From Nocardioidaceae bacterium SCSIO 66511 (lineage in GTDB: Bacteria > Actinomycetota > Actinomycetes > Propionibacteriales > Nocardioidaceae): a DNA stretch of 64,000 nt. The number at the start of each line of letters is the position of its first letter. Positions within the stretch are counted from its first letter, which is position 1. Shown in pieces: positions 18,175 to 27,210 of this stretch. The stretch is taken from NCBI GenBank assembly GCA_023100825.1, contig CP095846.1, positions 3,472,001-3,536,000 on the forward strand, written 5' to 3'. A model generated the notes under the pieces. The model was not told the DNA's origin and did not search any database. It saw nothing but the letters and a program-made list of their open reading frames with translations. The position numbers and the translations under genes were made by a program.

Positions 18175-18776
18175 GGCCGGTTGCCTGCGAGCAGTGCTTC
18201 GACGGCTCGACCGTACGCCTGCGCGTCGACATCGAGCTCCAGTGTGCGTTGGAGTACGTAGCCTGCGGTGAGGGAGTACATCGCCGCCGCAAGCGCGTCG
18301 GGGTCGGCACCAGGAGGCATCGCTCCAGCCTCGACCGCGCGTCGGCTGACCTCCGCGTAGTAGCCCTTGATCACGGAGTACGCGTTGCTCACGACGGCGG
18401 AGACTCGATCGTTGCGCAATGCCTCCCCCCACGCCTGCACCGCTAGCCGGCCGATCTCGACGGGCGCCTTCGATGCCATCTCGTCGATCGCCTCGACACC
18501 GATGCGCACCGCTGCACCCGGCTCGGGCACCGAGCCGGCGGTGAGCAGCTCTCCGAAGCGGTCGGCCGTACGGCTGAGGACCCGGTCGACGATCGCCTCG
18601 ATCAGCTGGTCCTTGCTCTTGAAGTACCGATAGACCGCACCGGCGGACAACCCCGTCGCAGCGATGACGTCGGCCATGCCGGTCGCCTGGAAGCCGTTGT
18701 CTGCAAAGCGAATCATCGCGGCATCCAGGATCTGTTCTCTACGGGCGGTGCGATGTTCCTCGGAGACCTTTGGCAT
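18168..18776 (-). CDS. TetR-family transcriptional repressor
   Basis: The 202-residue regulator begins MPKVSEEHRTARREQILDAA. Its helix-turn-helix at about residues 28-52 contains MADVIAATGLSAGAVYRYFK. The C-terminal domain would bind an unknown small ligand. ATG 18776 is the family-typical start; longer open frames upstream run through the operator region. It is divergent from a membrane protein gene, with two matching dyads in the 104-nt gap, the usual layout for a repressor controlling a transport or membrane gene and itself. Confidence 0.92.
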   Translation of the reverse strand: MPKVSEEHRTARREQILDAAMIRFADNGFQATGMADVIAATGLSAGAVYRYFKSKDQLIEAIVDRVLSRTADRFGELLTAGSVPEPGAAVRIGVEAIDEMASKAPVEIGRLAVQAWGEALRNDRVSAVVSNAYSVIKGYYAEVSRRAVEAGAMPPGADPDALAAAMYSLTAGYVLQRTLELDVDAQAYGRAVEALLAGNRPH

Positions 18777-18793
18777 GCGGTCAAATATAAAAC

Positions 18794-18805
18794 GAATGAT
18801 CGTTC
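18794..18805. promoter_or_regulatory. TetR operator O1 (proposed)
   Basis: GAATGATCGTTC, preceded by AAAAC, lies 18 nt from the tetR start. It is the exact reverse complement of the site at 18842-18853. A TTGACA-like -35 element (18806-18811) abuts it on the plus strand. Confidence 0.65.
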
Positions 18806-18841
18806 TTGACAAACGGGTGCTGCGATGTGCATCCTTAAAAC

Positions 18842-18853
18842 GAACGATCATTC
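18842..18853. promoter_or_regulatory. TetR operator O2 (proposed)
   Basis: GAACGATCATTC lies 27 nt before the membrane protein start and is the reverse complement of the O1 site, with centres 48 bp apart. It is also preceded by AAAAC. An AT-rich stretch in otherwise GC-rich DNA supports a real regulatory region. Confidence 0.65.
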
Positions 18854-18880
18854 TTCTTTCTGTTTTTGGGGGACCAACCC

Positions 18881-19885
18881 ATGGCTCGCAACACCACCAC
18901 CCGACCGCTCGCACCGCGGCTGCTCGCCTTGTTCGTCGTGCTGCCGATCCTTGTCGCGCTACCCATGTGGGCATTCATGTGGGCAAGTGCGAAACCGGAA
19001 CCCGACCACCTCCCGATCGGGGTCGCCGGCCCGCCACCGGCCGTACAGGCCGTCGAAGGTCAGCTCTCCGAACAGGGTGACGCGTTCGACGTCCATACCT
19101 ACGACGACGAGGCGGAGGCGACTCGAGCGATCGAGGACCGCGAGATCTACGGAGCAGTCGTCGCCGGCGAATCGGGCCAGAAGCTCCTGACCGCCTCCGC
19201 GGCGAGCCCAGCGGTCGCCGAGATGCTCACCACGATGTTCGCGCCGCCCGGCGACAACCAGGCTCCCGTTGTCGATGTCGTACCCGCGGATGCAGACGAT
19301 CCGCGCGGCTCGGCTCTCGGATCCCTCGTGCTGCCACTCGTCCTCGTCTCGGTGATCACCTCCGTGCTCGTCTTGCTCACCGCCAAGCGGGGCTGGGAGC
19401 AGGTCGCGATGATCGCCGCGGCGGCCGTGATCGGTGCGGTGGTCGCAGTCGCCATCGCCCAAGGCGGGTTCGGGATCCTGCAGGGCAGCTGGATCGCCAA
19501 CGCCGTTGCGCCCGCACTCACGATTGCGGCGATCTCGGGCACGATCGTCGGGTTCGTCGCGGCCTTCGGCCGGTTCGGGTTCGTGGCGGTCGCTCCGCTG
19601 ATGCTCTTCCTCGGCAACCCGTGGTCGGGAGCCGCGTCGTCGCCGTTCCTGCTGCCTGAGCCTGCGCGACTGATCGGTCAGCTGCTCCCACCAGGAGCGG
19701 GCGCGACCGCGATGCGCGATATCGCGTTCTTCGACGGAGCCGGTGCGGGCACACCGCTGCTCGTGCTGTCGGGTTGGATCGTCGTAGGCCTGCTCGGCAT
19801 CTGCATCGGCGCCCTCCGCGGACGCGACGGATCAGCCGAGCTCAAGGACGCCGCACAGCCCTTGATGACGGCGATGCAGCGCTGA
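18881..19885 (+). CDS. YhgE/Pip- or ABC-2-like membrane protein
   Basis: The 334-residue protein has one N-terminal membrane helix (about residues 12-35). An extracytoplasmic domain of about 110 residues follows, with alternating acidic segments (HTYDDEAEATRAIEDREIYG). About five helices make up the C-terminal half. That shape matches ABC-2/YhgE-type permease proteins without an ATPase. It starts at ATG 18881 after GGGGGA and is divergent from the TetR gene with two operators between. A TetR-controlled efflux or membrane-remodelling role is likely; no ATPase gene is adjacent. Confidence 0.7.
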   Translation: MARNTTTRPLAPRLLALFVVLPILVALPMWAFMWASAKPEPDHLPIGVAGPPPAVQAVEGQLSEQGDAFDVHTYDDEAEATRAIEDREIYGAVVAGESGQKLLTASAASPAVAEMLTTMFAPPGDNQAPVVDVVPADADDPRGSALGSLVLPLVLVSVITSVLVLLTAKRGWEQVAMIAAAAVIGAVVAVAIAQGGFGILQGSWIANAVAPALTIAAISGTIVGFVAAFGRFGFVAVAPLMLFLGNPWSGAASSPFLLPEPARLIGQLLPPGAGATAMRDIAFFDGAGAGTPLLVLSGWIVVGLLGICIGALRGRDGSAELKDAAQPLMTAMQR

Positions 19886-19907
19886 TCGGGTACGAGAGAC
19901 TCTCGGC

Positions 19908-20681
19908 ATGACGATCACGAACGCCGAGACGGCCGCGACGATGCTCTGGAACGCTTGGCAGGCAGGCGAGACACTCGCCGCGCTGCCTGCCGAACTCCGG
20001 CCGGCAGACGCCGCAGCAGCGATGGCGATCCAACGCACCGTGACCTCGATGATCGGCCCGACGATCGGCTGGAAGGTCGCGGCCACCTCTGCCGCGAGCC
20101 AGTTGGTTCTCGGCGTCGATGGGCCGCTGGCGGGCGCGATGCACGCACGCTTCGAGTACGAACCAGGGCAGGCGGTTTCCCTTGCCGGCCAGACGATGCG
20201 GGTCGCGGAGCCGGAGTTCGCATTCCGCATGGGGCGTACTGTCGCGCCCAGCGCCTCTGCCGACGATGTGCTCGATGCAGTCGAGTCGTTGCACGTCGCC
20301 GTTGAGATCCCGGACACCCGCTACACGGACCTCGGTGCGGTCGACGGCCTGCAGATCCTCGCCGACGGGGCGTGTACCGGGTCTTTCGTACTCGGGCCTC
20401 GAGTCGACGAGTGGCGGCAGCTCGACTTGGCGGCCCACGCCGTCACGATCGACGTCAACGGAAGTCGTTTCTCCGCCGGCAGCGGTGCCGCAGCGCTCGG
20501 AGACCCGCGTACTTCGCTTTGTTGGTTGGCCGAGGAGTTGGCGAGGTTCAACCTCGAGCTGCGGCGCGGCGACATCGTGACGACCGGTACCGCATCGCCA
20601 CCCGCACCGATCGCGCCGGGCGACACGGTCGTCGCGGAGATCACGGGTCGCGCCCGATTGAGCGTCGACTTCACCTCGTAG
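19908..20681 (+). CDS. 2-keto-4-pentenoate hydratase family (MhpD-like) protein
   Basis: The 257-residue protein belongs to the fumarylacetoacetate hydrolase-fold hydratases. Visible features are IGWKVAATS, the metal-ligand motif EPEFAFRMG, VEIPDTRY, GACTGSFVLGP and the C-terminal GDIVTTGTASPPAPIAPGD. Family members hydrate 2-hydroxy-dienoates from aromatic ring cleavage or decarboxylate 4-oxalocrotonate. No meta-cleavage dioxygenase is nearby, so the physiological substrate is unclear. The gene follows the membrane protein by 22 nt and converges on the NmrA-like gene. Confidence 0.82.
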   Translation: MTITNAETAATMLWNAWQAGETLAALPAELRPADAAAAMAIQRTVTSMIGPTIGWKVAATSAASQLVLGVDGPLAGAMHARFEYEPGQAVSLAGQTMRVAEPEFAFRMGRTVAPSASADDVLDAVESLHVAVEIPDTRYTDLGAVDGLQILADGACTGSFVLGPRVDEWRQLDLAAHAVTIDVNGSRFSAGSGAAALGDPRTSLCWLAEELARFNLELRRGDIVTTGTASPPAPIAPGDTVVAEITGRARLSVDFTS

Positions 20682-20687
20682 CGCGTA

Positions 20688-21488
20688 TCAGCCGGCTCCG
20701 ACGAGCTCCCGGGTCAGCGTTGCCCCCAGCGCCGTCGGCTCGCGGCCGAGCAACCCGCGCAGCGGCATCGGGCCGACGGGCAAGCCGTAACGGTCGTAGT
20801 AAGTGAACATCGCGGCCAGCCAGTCGCGGACGCGCGGGTCGAGCCCGGCGCCGTCGGACGTACGCCACTCCTCGACCGAGACCTCATGGATGGGCACCTC
20901 GCGGCGGAGCACGCCGGCCGCGGCGGCCGCCACGTCGTACAGATCGACGAGCCGCGGCCCACCGAGCTCGTACGTCGCGCCCTCATGACCGATCGACGTC
21001 AGCACCCGGGCTGCTGCCGCGGCAACGTCATCGAGATCGACCAGACCGAACTGAGCGTGCGCCGAGTACGCGACCCGCAATACCGGGTCGTCGGCTCTCA
21101 GCGCAGGTACGAAGTTCTGCACGTACGCGCAGGGCTGCAGGATGGTCCAGTCACCCGGCGATGTACGTACGACGTTCTCGGCCTCGGCCTTGCCGAGGTG
21201 GTGTGGCATCGCGGGAGCGTACGGAGCGGCGACAGAGTGGTAGCCGATCCGTCGGATGCCTTCGGACTGCGCGACGGCCAGGATCCTGCGTACGAACGCC
21301 GGCTCGTCCTTCAACATGTTCGGTGCGATGAGGTACAGCGCATCCGCCCCCGCGAGCGCCTTCGGCAGACTCGCGAGCTCGGCGCGTCCGATCGCCGACA
21401 CTTCGACCTCGCGAGCGTGCAGAGCCGCCGACACAGCGCGCCCGGTCTTCCCGTTCGCACCGACGACTGCGACTCTGCGTACGCTCAT
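20688..21488 (-). CDS. NmrA/NAD(P)H-binding atypical short-chain dehydrogenase
   Basis: The 266-residue Rossmann protein begins RRVAVVGANGKTGRAVSAAL (glycine-rich dinucleotide loop). It carries a YLIAPNML strand, RIGYHSVAAP, and the C-terminal MFTYYDRYGLPVG typical of NmrA-like sensors and quinone oxidoreductase (QOR2-type) proteins. A catalytic YxxxK is not obvious, so it may bind NADP as a sensor rather than reduce a substrate. ATG 21488 is 10 nt from the HyuB stop at 21499, so it is the last gene of the hyuA-hyuB transcript. Confidence 0.78.
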   Translation of the reverse strand: MSVRRVAVVGANGKTGRAVSAALHAREVEVSAIGRAELASLPKALAGADALYLIAPNMLKDEPAFVRRILAVAQSEGIRRIGYHSVAAPYAPAMPHHLGKAEAENVVRTSPGDWTILQPCAYVQNFVPALRADDPVLRVAYSAHAQFGLVDLDDVAAAAARVLTSIGHEGATYELGGPRLVDLYDVAAAAAGVLRREVPIHEVSVEEWRTSDGAGLDPRVRDWLAAMFTYYDRYGLPVGPMPLRGLLGREPTALGATLTRELVGAG

Positions 21489-21498
21489 CGCCCTCACC

Positions 21499-23433
21499 TC
21501 ATAGCCAGTCGACGTCAGCCGCCTGGCCGCCGCCACTCAGCCGCGCGTAGCCGGGACCGCGATCGAAGAATGCTTCCTCCGGCCGCGATTCGGCTGCTTC
21601 GGCACGAGCCGACCGCGTGGCCTCGACGTCGAAGCCGAGGTCACCCGCCTCGACCGATCCGGTCAGAACCACACCGTAGTCGTCTCGCGCGGCGTCAGCT
21701 GACACTTTGCCCCAACGCACATCGCGTACGACGAGATCGGGGTCGCGCTCGAGCGGGTCACCCCACCCTCCGCCACCGGTCGTGCGGATGCGGATCGTCT
21801 CTCCCGCGCGTACGACCTCGGCATCGGCGAGCGCGTCGACCTCGCGTTCGTTCGGGCCGCCCGCGTCGATGACGACCTCGAACGGTCGGCCGGCCTTGCC
21901 GCCCTTGACACCCCAGCACGCGAGGATCGACCGGTCGGCGATCGACATGAAGTGCGCGTCCTTGAGCATCCGGATGTGCTTCTCGTAGCCGAGTCCGCCG
22001 CGGAACTTCCCGGCACCACCAGAGTCCTTCGCGAGCCCCAGACGCTCGACCACAAAGGGGAATCGTGATTCGGTGAACTCCGTGGGCAGGTTACGAGAGT
22101 CGGGTACGACGTGGATGGTGTCCTCGCCGTCCGCGTAGTAGCGCCCGCCGGACCCGCCGCCGAGCACCTCGCGCATGAGGTACGAACGCCCCTGCATGTC
22201 CTCGCCGTAGACGCCCGTGTAGCGAATCGTCTCTTGGTCGGCGGGCATCCGGCCGTCAACGGCCTTCGCGATCACACCCGCGAGCACGCCGAGTAGGCGC
22301 AGGATCACGAACGTACGCGCGTTCGTCGGCGCGGGGAACTCCGGTGTGAGCAGCGTGCCCTTGGGCGGGAACCGCATCTCGATCAGCGGAACCACGCCCT
22401 CGTTGACATCCAGCTCGGCCATCCGCTCCGGAGTGTCGGCGAGGTTGCGCAGGATCGGAGCGAGCCACTTCTTCAGGAACACGCCGTCGGAGTAGTCGCC
22501 GCAGTGGTTGATCGGGCCCTTGGCCTGCGGTGACGTACCCGCGAAGTCGAGGATGAGCCGCTCGCCGTCAGGATCGTCAGAGCCCGTACGGGTCAAGGTG
22601 ATTCGCTGCGTGTGCAGCTTGGGATCATCGACGCCGTCGTGCTCTGCGTAGTCTTCCCACGTCCAGGTGCCGACGGGAATCTTGGACAGGATCTCGCGCT
22701 GGTACGTACGCGTCGAGTTGTCGATGATCGCGTCGAAGCAGGCCTCGACGGTCTCGCGACCGTAGCGCTCGAAAAGCTCGCCGAGCCGCCGTGCGCCCAT
22801 CAGGCAGGCGGAGCACTCGGCGTCGAGGTCGGCCGCAAGTGACTCTGGCATGCGCGAGTTGCGCGTCATGATCGCGAGTGCGGAGCGTACGGGCTTGCCG
22901 GCGTCCCAGAGCTTGATCGGAGGCACCATCAGGCCCTCCTCGAACACGCTGGTCGCATTGCTCGGCATCGACCCGGGCACAGCACCGCCGATGTCGTCGT
23001 GGTGCCCGAAAGCCTGTACGAAGGCGACGACCTCGCCGTCGGCGAAGACCGGCACCGTGACGCACAGGTCAGGCAGGTGGCCGATGCCGCCTTCGGACTC
23101 GTACACGTCGTTGTGGAAGAACACGTCTCCGGGAACCATCTCGTCGAGCGGGAAGTCCCGCGCGACGGGATGCACCAGTGCGCTGTACGAACGGCCGGTC
23201 AGCTTACGCAGCAACCGATCGTGGATACCGGCGCGGAAGTCGTGTGCGTCGCGGATCATCGGCGAACGCGACGTACGCGAGATCGCGGTCTCGACCTCCA
23301 TTTCGACCGACGCGAGGCTGCCCTGCACGATCTCGACGAGTACCGGATCGGCCGAGGCTCCTGCGTCAGACGTCAACGTGTCAAAGGGAAACTGAGTCGG
23401 CGCGCGACGGGACTCCGACGTGGTGGTACTCAT
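21499..23433 (-). CDS. hyuB: Hydantoinase B / oxoprolinase-type beta subunit (HyuB)
   Basis: The 644-residue protein has the HyuB family landmarks: VLVEIVQGSLASVEMEVETA at the N-terminus, GDVFFHNDVYESEGGIGHLPD, GHHDDIGGAVPGSMPSNATS, DFAGTSPQAKGPINH, and the glycine-rich RTTGGGGWGDPLERDP near the C-terminus. HyuA-HyuB pairs hydrolyse five-membered cyclic amides such as hydantoins or 5-oxoproline with ATP; related pairs carboxylate acetone or acetophenone. It overlaps hyuA by 4 nt (ATGA), so the two make a complex. The exact substrate is unresolved. Confidence 0.88.
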   Translation of the reverse strand: MSTTTSESRRAPTQFPFDTLTSDAGASADPVLVEIVQGSLASVEMEVETAISRTSRSPMIRDAHDFRAGIHDRLLRKLTGRSYSALVHPVARDFPLDEMVPGDVFFHNDVYESEGGIGHLPDLCVTVPVFADGEVVAFVQAFGHHDDIGGAVPGSMPSNATSVFEEGLMVPPIKLWDAGKPVRSALAIMTRNSRMPESLAADLDAECSACLMGARRLGELFERYGRETVEACFDAIIDNSTRTYQREILSKIPVGTWTWEDYAEHDGVDDPKLHTQRITLTRTGSDDPDGERLILDFAGTSPQAKGPINHCGDYSDGVFLKKWLAPILRNLADTPERMAELDVNEGVVPLIEMRFPPKGTLLTPEFPAPTNARTFVILRLLGVLAGVIAKAVDGRMPADQETIRYTGVYGEDMQGRSYLMREVLGGGSGGRYYADGEDTIHVVPDSRNLPTEFTESRFPFVVERLGLAKDSGGAGKFRGGLGYEKHIRMLKDAHFMSIADRSILACWGVKGGKAGRPFEVVIDAGGPNEREVDALADAEVVRAGETIRIRTTGGGGWGDPLERDPDLVVRDVRWGKVSADAARDDYGVVLTGSVEAGDLGFDVEATRSARAEAAESRPEEAFFDRGPGYARLSGGGQAADVDWL

Positions 23434-25529
23434 GCCGTCTCCTCACGGGTCACGATGATGTTGCGGTACGCGTCGATGCGCGCCACGAAGCCTGGGTGGA
23501 TCGGTGCGGTCGAACCGAACTCCTCGATGATCACGGGGCCGCGCAGTTCGTTGCCCGGCGCGAGGTCCGCCCGCCAGTACACCGGCGTCTCGACGTAGCC
23601 GTCTTCGGCGTCGAAGCAGACCGGACGACGACTTGTCGGTTCCGGGAGGGTGGCACTGGCGGCGCCGCCTTCAGCGCGGATGTCCGGCCGCTGGATCGGG
23701 CCGATGCCGGAGACCCGGAGGTTCACCCACTCGACCTGCTGGCTGTCATCGCCGGAGAAGTCGTAGCCGTACAACGCACGGTGCTCGGCGTGGAACCGGC
23801 GCGCCGCCTCCTCGACCAGCTCGTCATCGAAGTCGCCATCTGGCACAGGTACGCGTACCTCGAAGGCCTGGCCGAAGTAGCGCAGGTCGGCGGTGCGTAC
23901 GAAGCGGTGATCGGCTGCGGCGAAGCCCTCCTTGTTGAGCGCTGCTGCCGCCTGGGTCGTCAGATCGCCGTATGCACTGGACATTGCCGACTTGTCGAGC
24001 TGGTCGTGCAAGGTTACGTACGTCTGCACGTAGTCGTTCTTGACATCGACGGTGAGCAAACCGAACGCCGATACGTTGCCCGGGTCGGGCGGAACGAGCA
24101 CGCTCGGGAGTCCGAGGATGTCGACCAGGCGGCACAGCAACAGCGAACCGGAACCGCCGAACGTCGTGAGCGTGAAGTCGCGTACGTCGAGCCCGCGCTT
24201 GACGGTGATCTGACGCAGCGCATTCGCTTGGTTCCAGGCGGAGATCTCGAGTACACCGATCGCCGCCGCCTCCGGCGACAGGTCGAGCTTGCCCGCGAGC
24301 GCGTCGACGCCGTCCTTCGCGGCAGGCACGTCGAGCGGGATCTCTCCACCAAGTAGATGCGGAGGGATGCGGCCGAGCACGACGTGGGCGTCGGTGATCG
24401 TGACATCGGTGCCGCCCTGGCCGTAGCACAGCGGGCCGGGATCGGCGCCCGCCGAGGCCGGCCCGACCTTGAGCGTGCCCTCCGGGGAGAGCCAAGCGAT
24501 CGAGCCGCCGCCGGCGCCGACCGTCACGACGTCGATCATCGGGATCTTGCTCGGGTAGACGCCGACGGTTCCCTCGGTGGTGAGAGTCGGCTCGCCGTCG
24601 ATGACCACGGACACGTCGGTCGACGTACCGCCTCCGTCGCAGGTGAGGACGCGGTCGAACCCTGCGACCTGCGCGATCAAAGCCGCGCCCAGCGCCCCCG
24701 CGGCTGGGCCCGACAGAACTGTGGTGATCGGTTGGTGCACGACCTCGTCGGCACTGAGCACCCCGCCGTTGCTCTTCATCACGTAGAAGGGCACCGGGCG
24801 TTCGGCGCCGGTGAACGCATCGAGATGACCCTTGATGTTGTCGATGTAACGCGACACCTTCGGCTTCACGGCAGCGTCGACGAGCGTGGTCATCGACCGC
24901 TCGTACTCGCGGTACTCACGCAGCACCTGCGACGACAGCGACACGATCGCGTCGGGATGCTCCTCGGCGATGATCTCGCGCAGGCGCTCCTCGTGTGCGG
25001 GATTCGCGTACGCATGCAGCAGGCAGACGCCCAGGGTGTCGATGCCCTGCTCGCGGAACCAGCGCGCGATGTCGCGCGCCTGGGCCTCGTCGAACGGCCG
25101 GATCTCGGCGCCGGTGTAGTCGAGCCGCCCGCGTACGGTCTTGACGTAGTCGCGCGCGACGATGCGGTCGGGCTTGACCCAGAAGTAGGAGTTGCCGTAA
25201 CCGTCGGGCACGGACTGGCGCGCGATCTCGAGCACCGACTCGTACCCGTCGTTGGTGATGAACCCGAGGCGCTCGACCTTGCCCTCGAGCAGCTGGTTGG
25301 TCGCAACCGTCGTGCCGTGGCTGACCGCGGCGATCGTGTCACCCGCGCCGGCCAGGCCGATGCGCTCCAACACCTTGTCGATGCCGGCGATGAACCCGTC
25401 GGCCGGGTTGCTCGGCGTCGACGGGGTCTTCGTGGTGACGAGCTCCCCGGTCTGCTCGTCGAAGGCGACCACGTCGGTGAACGTGCCACCCGTGTCGATC
25501 CCTATGCGGATCCGGCGCTGCTCGGCCAC
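23430..25529 (-). CDS. hyuA: Hydantoinase A / oxoprolinase-type alpha subunit (HyuA)
   Basis: The 699-residue ATP-dependent subunit begins RIRIGIDTGGTFTDVVAFDE, the actin-like phosphate loop of the family, and contains VSHGTTVATNQLLEGK, LTCDGGGTSTDVSVVIDGEP and GAGGGSIAWLSPEG. GTG 25529 is preferred over the upstream ATG at 25550 because GGAGG lies 6 nt before it. It leads a three-gene unit with hyuB and an NmrA-like gene. Together with the barbiturase, amidase and D-aminoacylase genes, it adds to the concentration of cyclic-amide-hydrolysing enzymes in this region. Confidence 0.9.
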   Translation of the reverse strand: MAEQRRIRIGIDTGGTFTDVVAFDEQTGELVTTKTPSTPSNPADGFIAGIDKVLERIGLAGAGDTIAAVSHGTTVATNQLLEGKVERLGFITNDGYESVLEIARQSVPDGYGNSYFWVKPDRIVARDYVKTVRGRLDYTGAEIRPFDEAQARDIARWFREQGIDTLGVCLLHAYANPAHEERLREIIAEEHPDAIVSLSSQVLREYREYERSMTTLVDAAVKPKVSRYIDNIKGHLDAFTGAERPVPFYVMKSNGGVLSADEVVHQPITTVLSGPAAGALGAALIAQVAGFDRVLTCDGGGTSTDVSVVIDGEPTLTTEGTVGVYPSKIPMIDVVTVGAGGGSIAWLSPEGTLKVGPASAGADPGPLCYGQGGTDVTITDAHVVLGRIPPHLLGGEIPLDVPAAKDGVDALAGKLDLSPEAAAIGVLEISAWNQANALRQITVKRGLDVRDFTLTTFGGSGSLLLCRLVDILGLPSVLVPPDPGNVSAFGLLTVDVKNDYVQTYVTLHDQLDKSAMSSAYGDLTTQAAAALNKEGFAAADHRFVRTADLRYFGQAFEVRVPVPDGDFDDELVEEAARRFHAEHRALYGYDFSGDDSQQVEWVNLRVSGIGPIQRPDIRAEGGAASATLPEPTSRRPVCFDAEDGYVETPVYWRADLAPGNELRGPVIIEEFGSTAPIHPGFVARIDAYRNIIVTREETA

Positions 25530-25675
25530 GTGGCCTCCTCCTCGCATCACGGCTTTCGTACGCGCCTCTCATTCCACCCCTTTCGCACGTACGAGGCCAC
25601 GGCAAGCATCGCCGTAGGATCGCTGGTTCGTTGTGTAGATCTGCCAGCCCGGGTCGCAGTTACTGGCCACGGACG

Positions 25676-26728
25676 TCAGTTTGGCGGTTTGGCATCCTCC
25701 GGCGGCGGCTGCGCGTCGCCCTTCGGTTCTTCGGGTTGTCCACCCTCGGCGGGAGGGGTGAGGAGTTCGGGCGCTGTCGCCATCGGGAGGTTCCACACCT
25801 GCGGCACGACACCCTGTTTGGCGACCCGGTTACCGACTGCAGGGTCGTACGTCGAGTCGGACCATTTGACTCGCTTGAGCGGAAACACGTTCCACGCCTG
25901 CTGCCCTGACCGCTGCGTCCCCGGTATCGAAACCCAGTCCCACGACTGGCGTTTCGAGATGAACAGCGGCTTACCGGCCTGGTCGTACAGCTGATAGTTG
26001 TCGATGGGTTCACCGTCGGCGTCGTAGGCAAAGATGTTGCGTACTGGCAGCCCGTTCATCCGCAAACCACCGTCCGGGTAGTTGTCCGCCTGGAACCCGC
26101 GGGGTACGACCTGCTGCACCCGCATATGGTCCACGGCATGGTCGAACGCGAACGGAAGACCCAGAACGGCGACCACCGAGCCCGCGATCACGAGACGCGG
26201 TATCCAGCGTCGGTCCGTCCACTCACCGCGTCCGCATTGCACGCTGACCACGCAAGCGACCAACAGCGCGACCCATCCCAGTAGCGAGTGCGGCAAGAAC
26301 GCTCCAGGGGAGCCTGAAGCGAACAGTAGGTGCGCGATCTCGTACGCCACCCAGCCCCGAAGGATCCACCAGAACGGCCGCAGGGAGATGAAGAAGTCGA
26401 GCGTCGCCGACGACACCGGCGTGGCGCGCAGCCGCTCTTCCAGCAGAGCAAGGCGATTGGTCACACCGGACGCAAGCGCCCGATGCCAGGGCTGCCGTTG
26501 GCGTACGTCAGCGCGGGGCGGCAGTCCGGCGGCGCTACGCAGCTCGGTCGCGTACGCGGCCGGATCTTCGAGGTCATCGACTCCGGCCTCCTCGACACGT
26601 TCCTGCAAGTCGGCCTCGAGGTCACCGGTCAGCTCCTCGATCTCATCGGCGCCGAGATCGCTCAGCTGCGCGCGTACGTCTGCCGCGAACTCCGCGACCT
26701 CGGGATGCAGTCGGGCGGTGTCGTTCAT
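25676..26728 (-). CDS. HAAS-domain membrane protein (PadR partner)
   Basis: The 350-residue protein has an N-terminal HAAS-like acidic helical domain (residues 1-70, DEIEELTGDLEADLQERVEE). Four or so membrane helices follow (about 120-215), then a hydrophilic C-terminal domain ending in a proline/glutamate-rich tail (PPAEGGQPEEPKGDAQPPPE). HAAS proteins are typically encoded with PadR regulators, and here the start overlaps the padR stop by 4 nt. The C-terminal domain is probably outside the cell. I cannot name its role beyond a PadR-regulated envelope protein. Confidence 0.75.
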   Translation of the reverse strand: MNDTARLHPEVAEFAADVRAQLSDLGADEIEELTGDLEADLQERVEEAGVDDLEDPAAYATELRSAAGLPPRADVRQRQPWHRALASGVTNRLALLEERLRATPVSSATLDFFISLRPFWWILRGWVAYEIAHLLFASGSPGAFLPHSLLGWVALLVACVVSVQCGRGEWTDRRWIPRLVIAGSVVAVLGLPFAFDHAVDHMRVQQVVPRGFQADNYPDGGLRMNGLPVRNIFAYDADGEPIDNYQLYDQAGKPLFISKRQSWDWVSIPGTQRSGQQAWNVFPLKRVKWSDSTYDPAVGNRVAKQGVVPQVWNLPMATAPELLTPPAEGGQPEEPKGDAQPPPEDAKPPN

Positions 26729-27063
26729 GCCTTCTCCTTCACCGGCTCGGGGTCGAGCAGCGCGTTGACGGACGTGGCGAACTCTGCCCAGTCCTTGCGT
26801 TGCGCTTCGAGGCGCGCGCGGCCCTCGGCATTGATGCCGTAGTACTTGCGATGTGGGCCCTCTTCGGACGCAACGACGTACGTAGTCAGTGCGCCCGCGG
26901 CGAAGAGCCGCCGCAGCGTGCCGTACACCGAGGCATCGCCGACGGCATCGAGGCCTGCCGCGCGCAGGCGGCGTACGACGTCGTAGCCGTACCCGTCCTC
27001 CTGGTCGACGATCGCCAGCACCGCCACATCGAGTACCCCCTTGAGCAACTGCGTCGTATCCAT
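26725..27063 (-). CDS. PadR-family transcriptional regulator
   Basis: The 112-residue regulator has a winged helix: LKGVLDVAVLAIVDQEDGYG, then ASVYGTLRRLFAAGALTTYV, then the wing GPHRKYYGINAEGRARL. It matches small PadR proteins that use a single C-terminal helix for dimerisation. ATG 27063 fits the family start. The stop overlaps the HAAS-domain gene start by 4 nt. A near-perfect dyad at 27102-27119 lies upstream and is a likely autoregulatory site. Confidence 0.9.
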   Translation of the reverse strand: MDTTQLLKGVLDVAVLAIVDQEDGYGYDVVRRLRAAGLDAVGDASVYGTLRRLFAAGALTTYVVASEEGPHRKYYGINAEGRARLEAQRKDWAEFATSVNALLDPEPVKEKA

Positions 27064-27101
27064 CCGCACTCCTCTGATTGCGCGATGGACACTACTACAC
27101 A

Positions 27102-27119
27102 TTGCGCAGTACCGCGCAA
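27102..27119. promoter_or_regulatory. Dyad upstream of padR (proposed operator)
   Basis: TTGCGC and GCGCAA are separated by 6 nt, 39 nt upstream of the padR start codon. A related TTGCGCG half-site occurs at 27078-27084. PadR proteins bind such dyads in their own promoters; binding here is inferred only from position. Confidence 0.5.
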
Positions 27120-27136
27120 GACGCGCCGACGGCCTT

Positions 27137-27198
27137 CGCCGAGGTACGCCGTCCTGCCAATGAGCTGCCCGTATATGGCGGGACGACGTACCTCGGCG
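27137..27198. terminator. Large hairpin downstream of the wrbA-like gene
   Basis: A 23-nt arm (27137-27159, CGCCGAGGTACGCCG...) pairs with 27176-27198 at 21 of 23 positions around a 16-nt loop. It starts 13 nt past the stop of the wrbA-like gene and separates it from the padR promoter. It has no T-run, so it could be a Rho-type or stabilising hairpin rather than a canonical intrinsic terminator. Confidence 0.55.
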
Positions 27199-27210
27199 GG
27201 ACGGTGGCTG

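Noticed and set aside
23178-25994. Long plus-strand frames opposite the hyuA gene
   Set aside because: They mirror the codon pattern of a well-supported minus-strand gene and show no family features.
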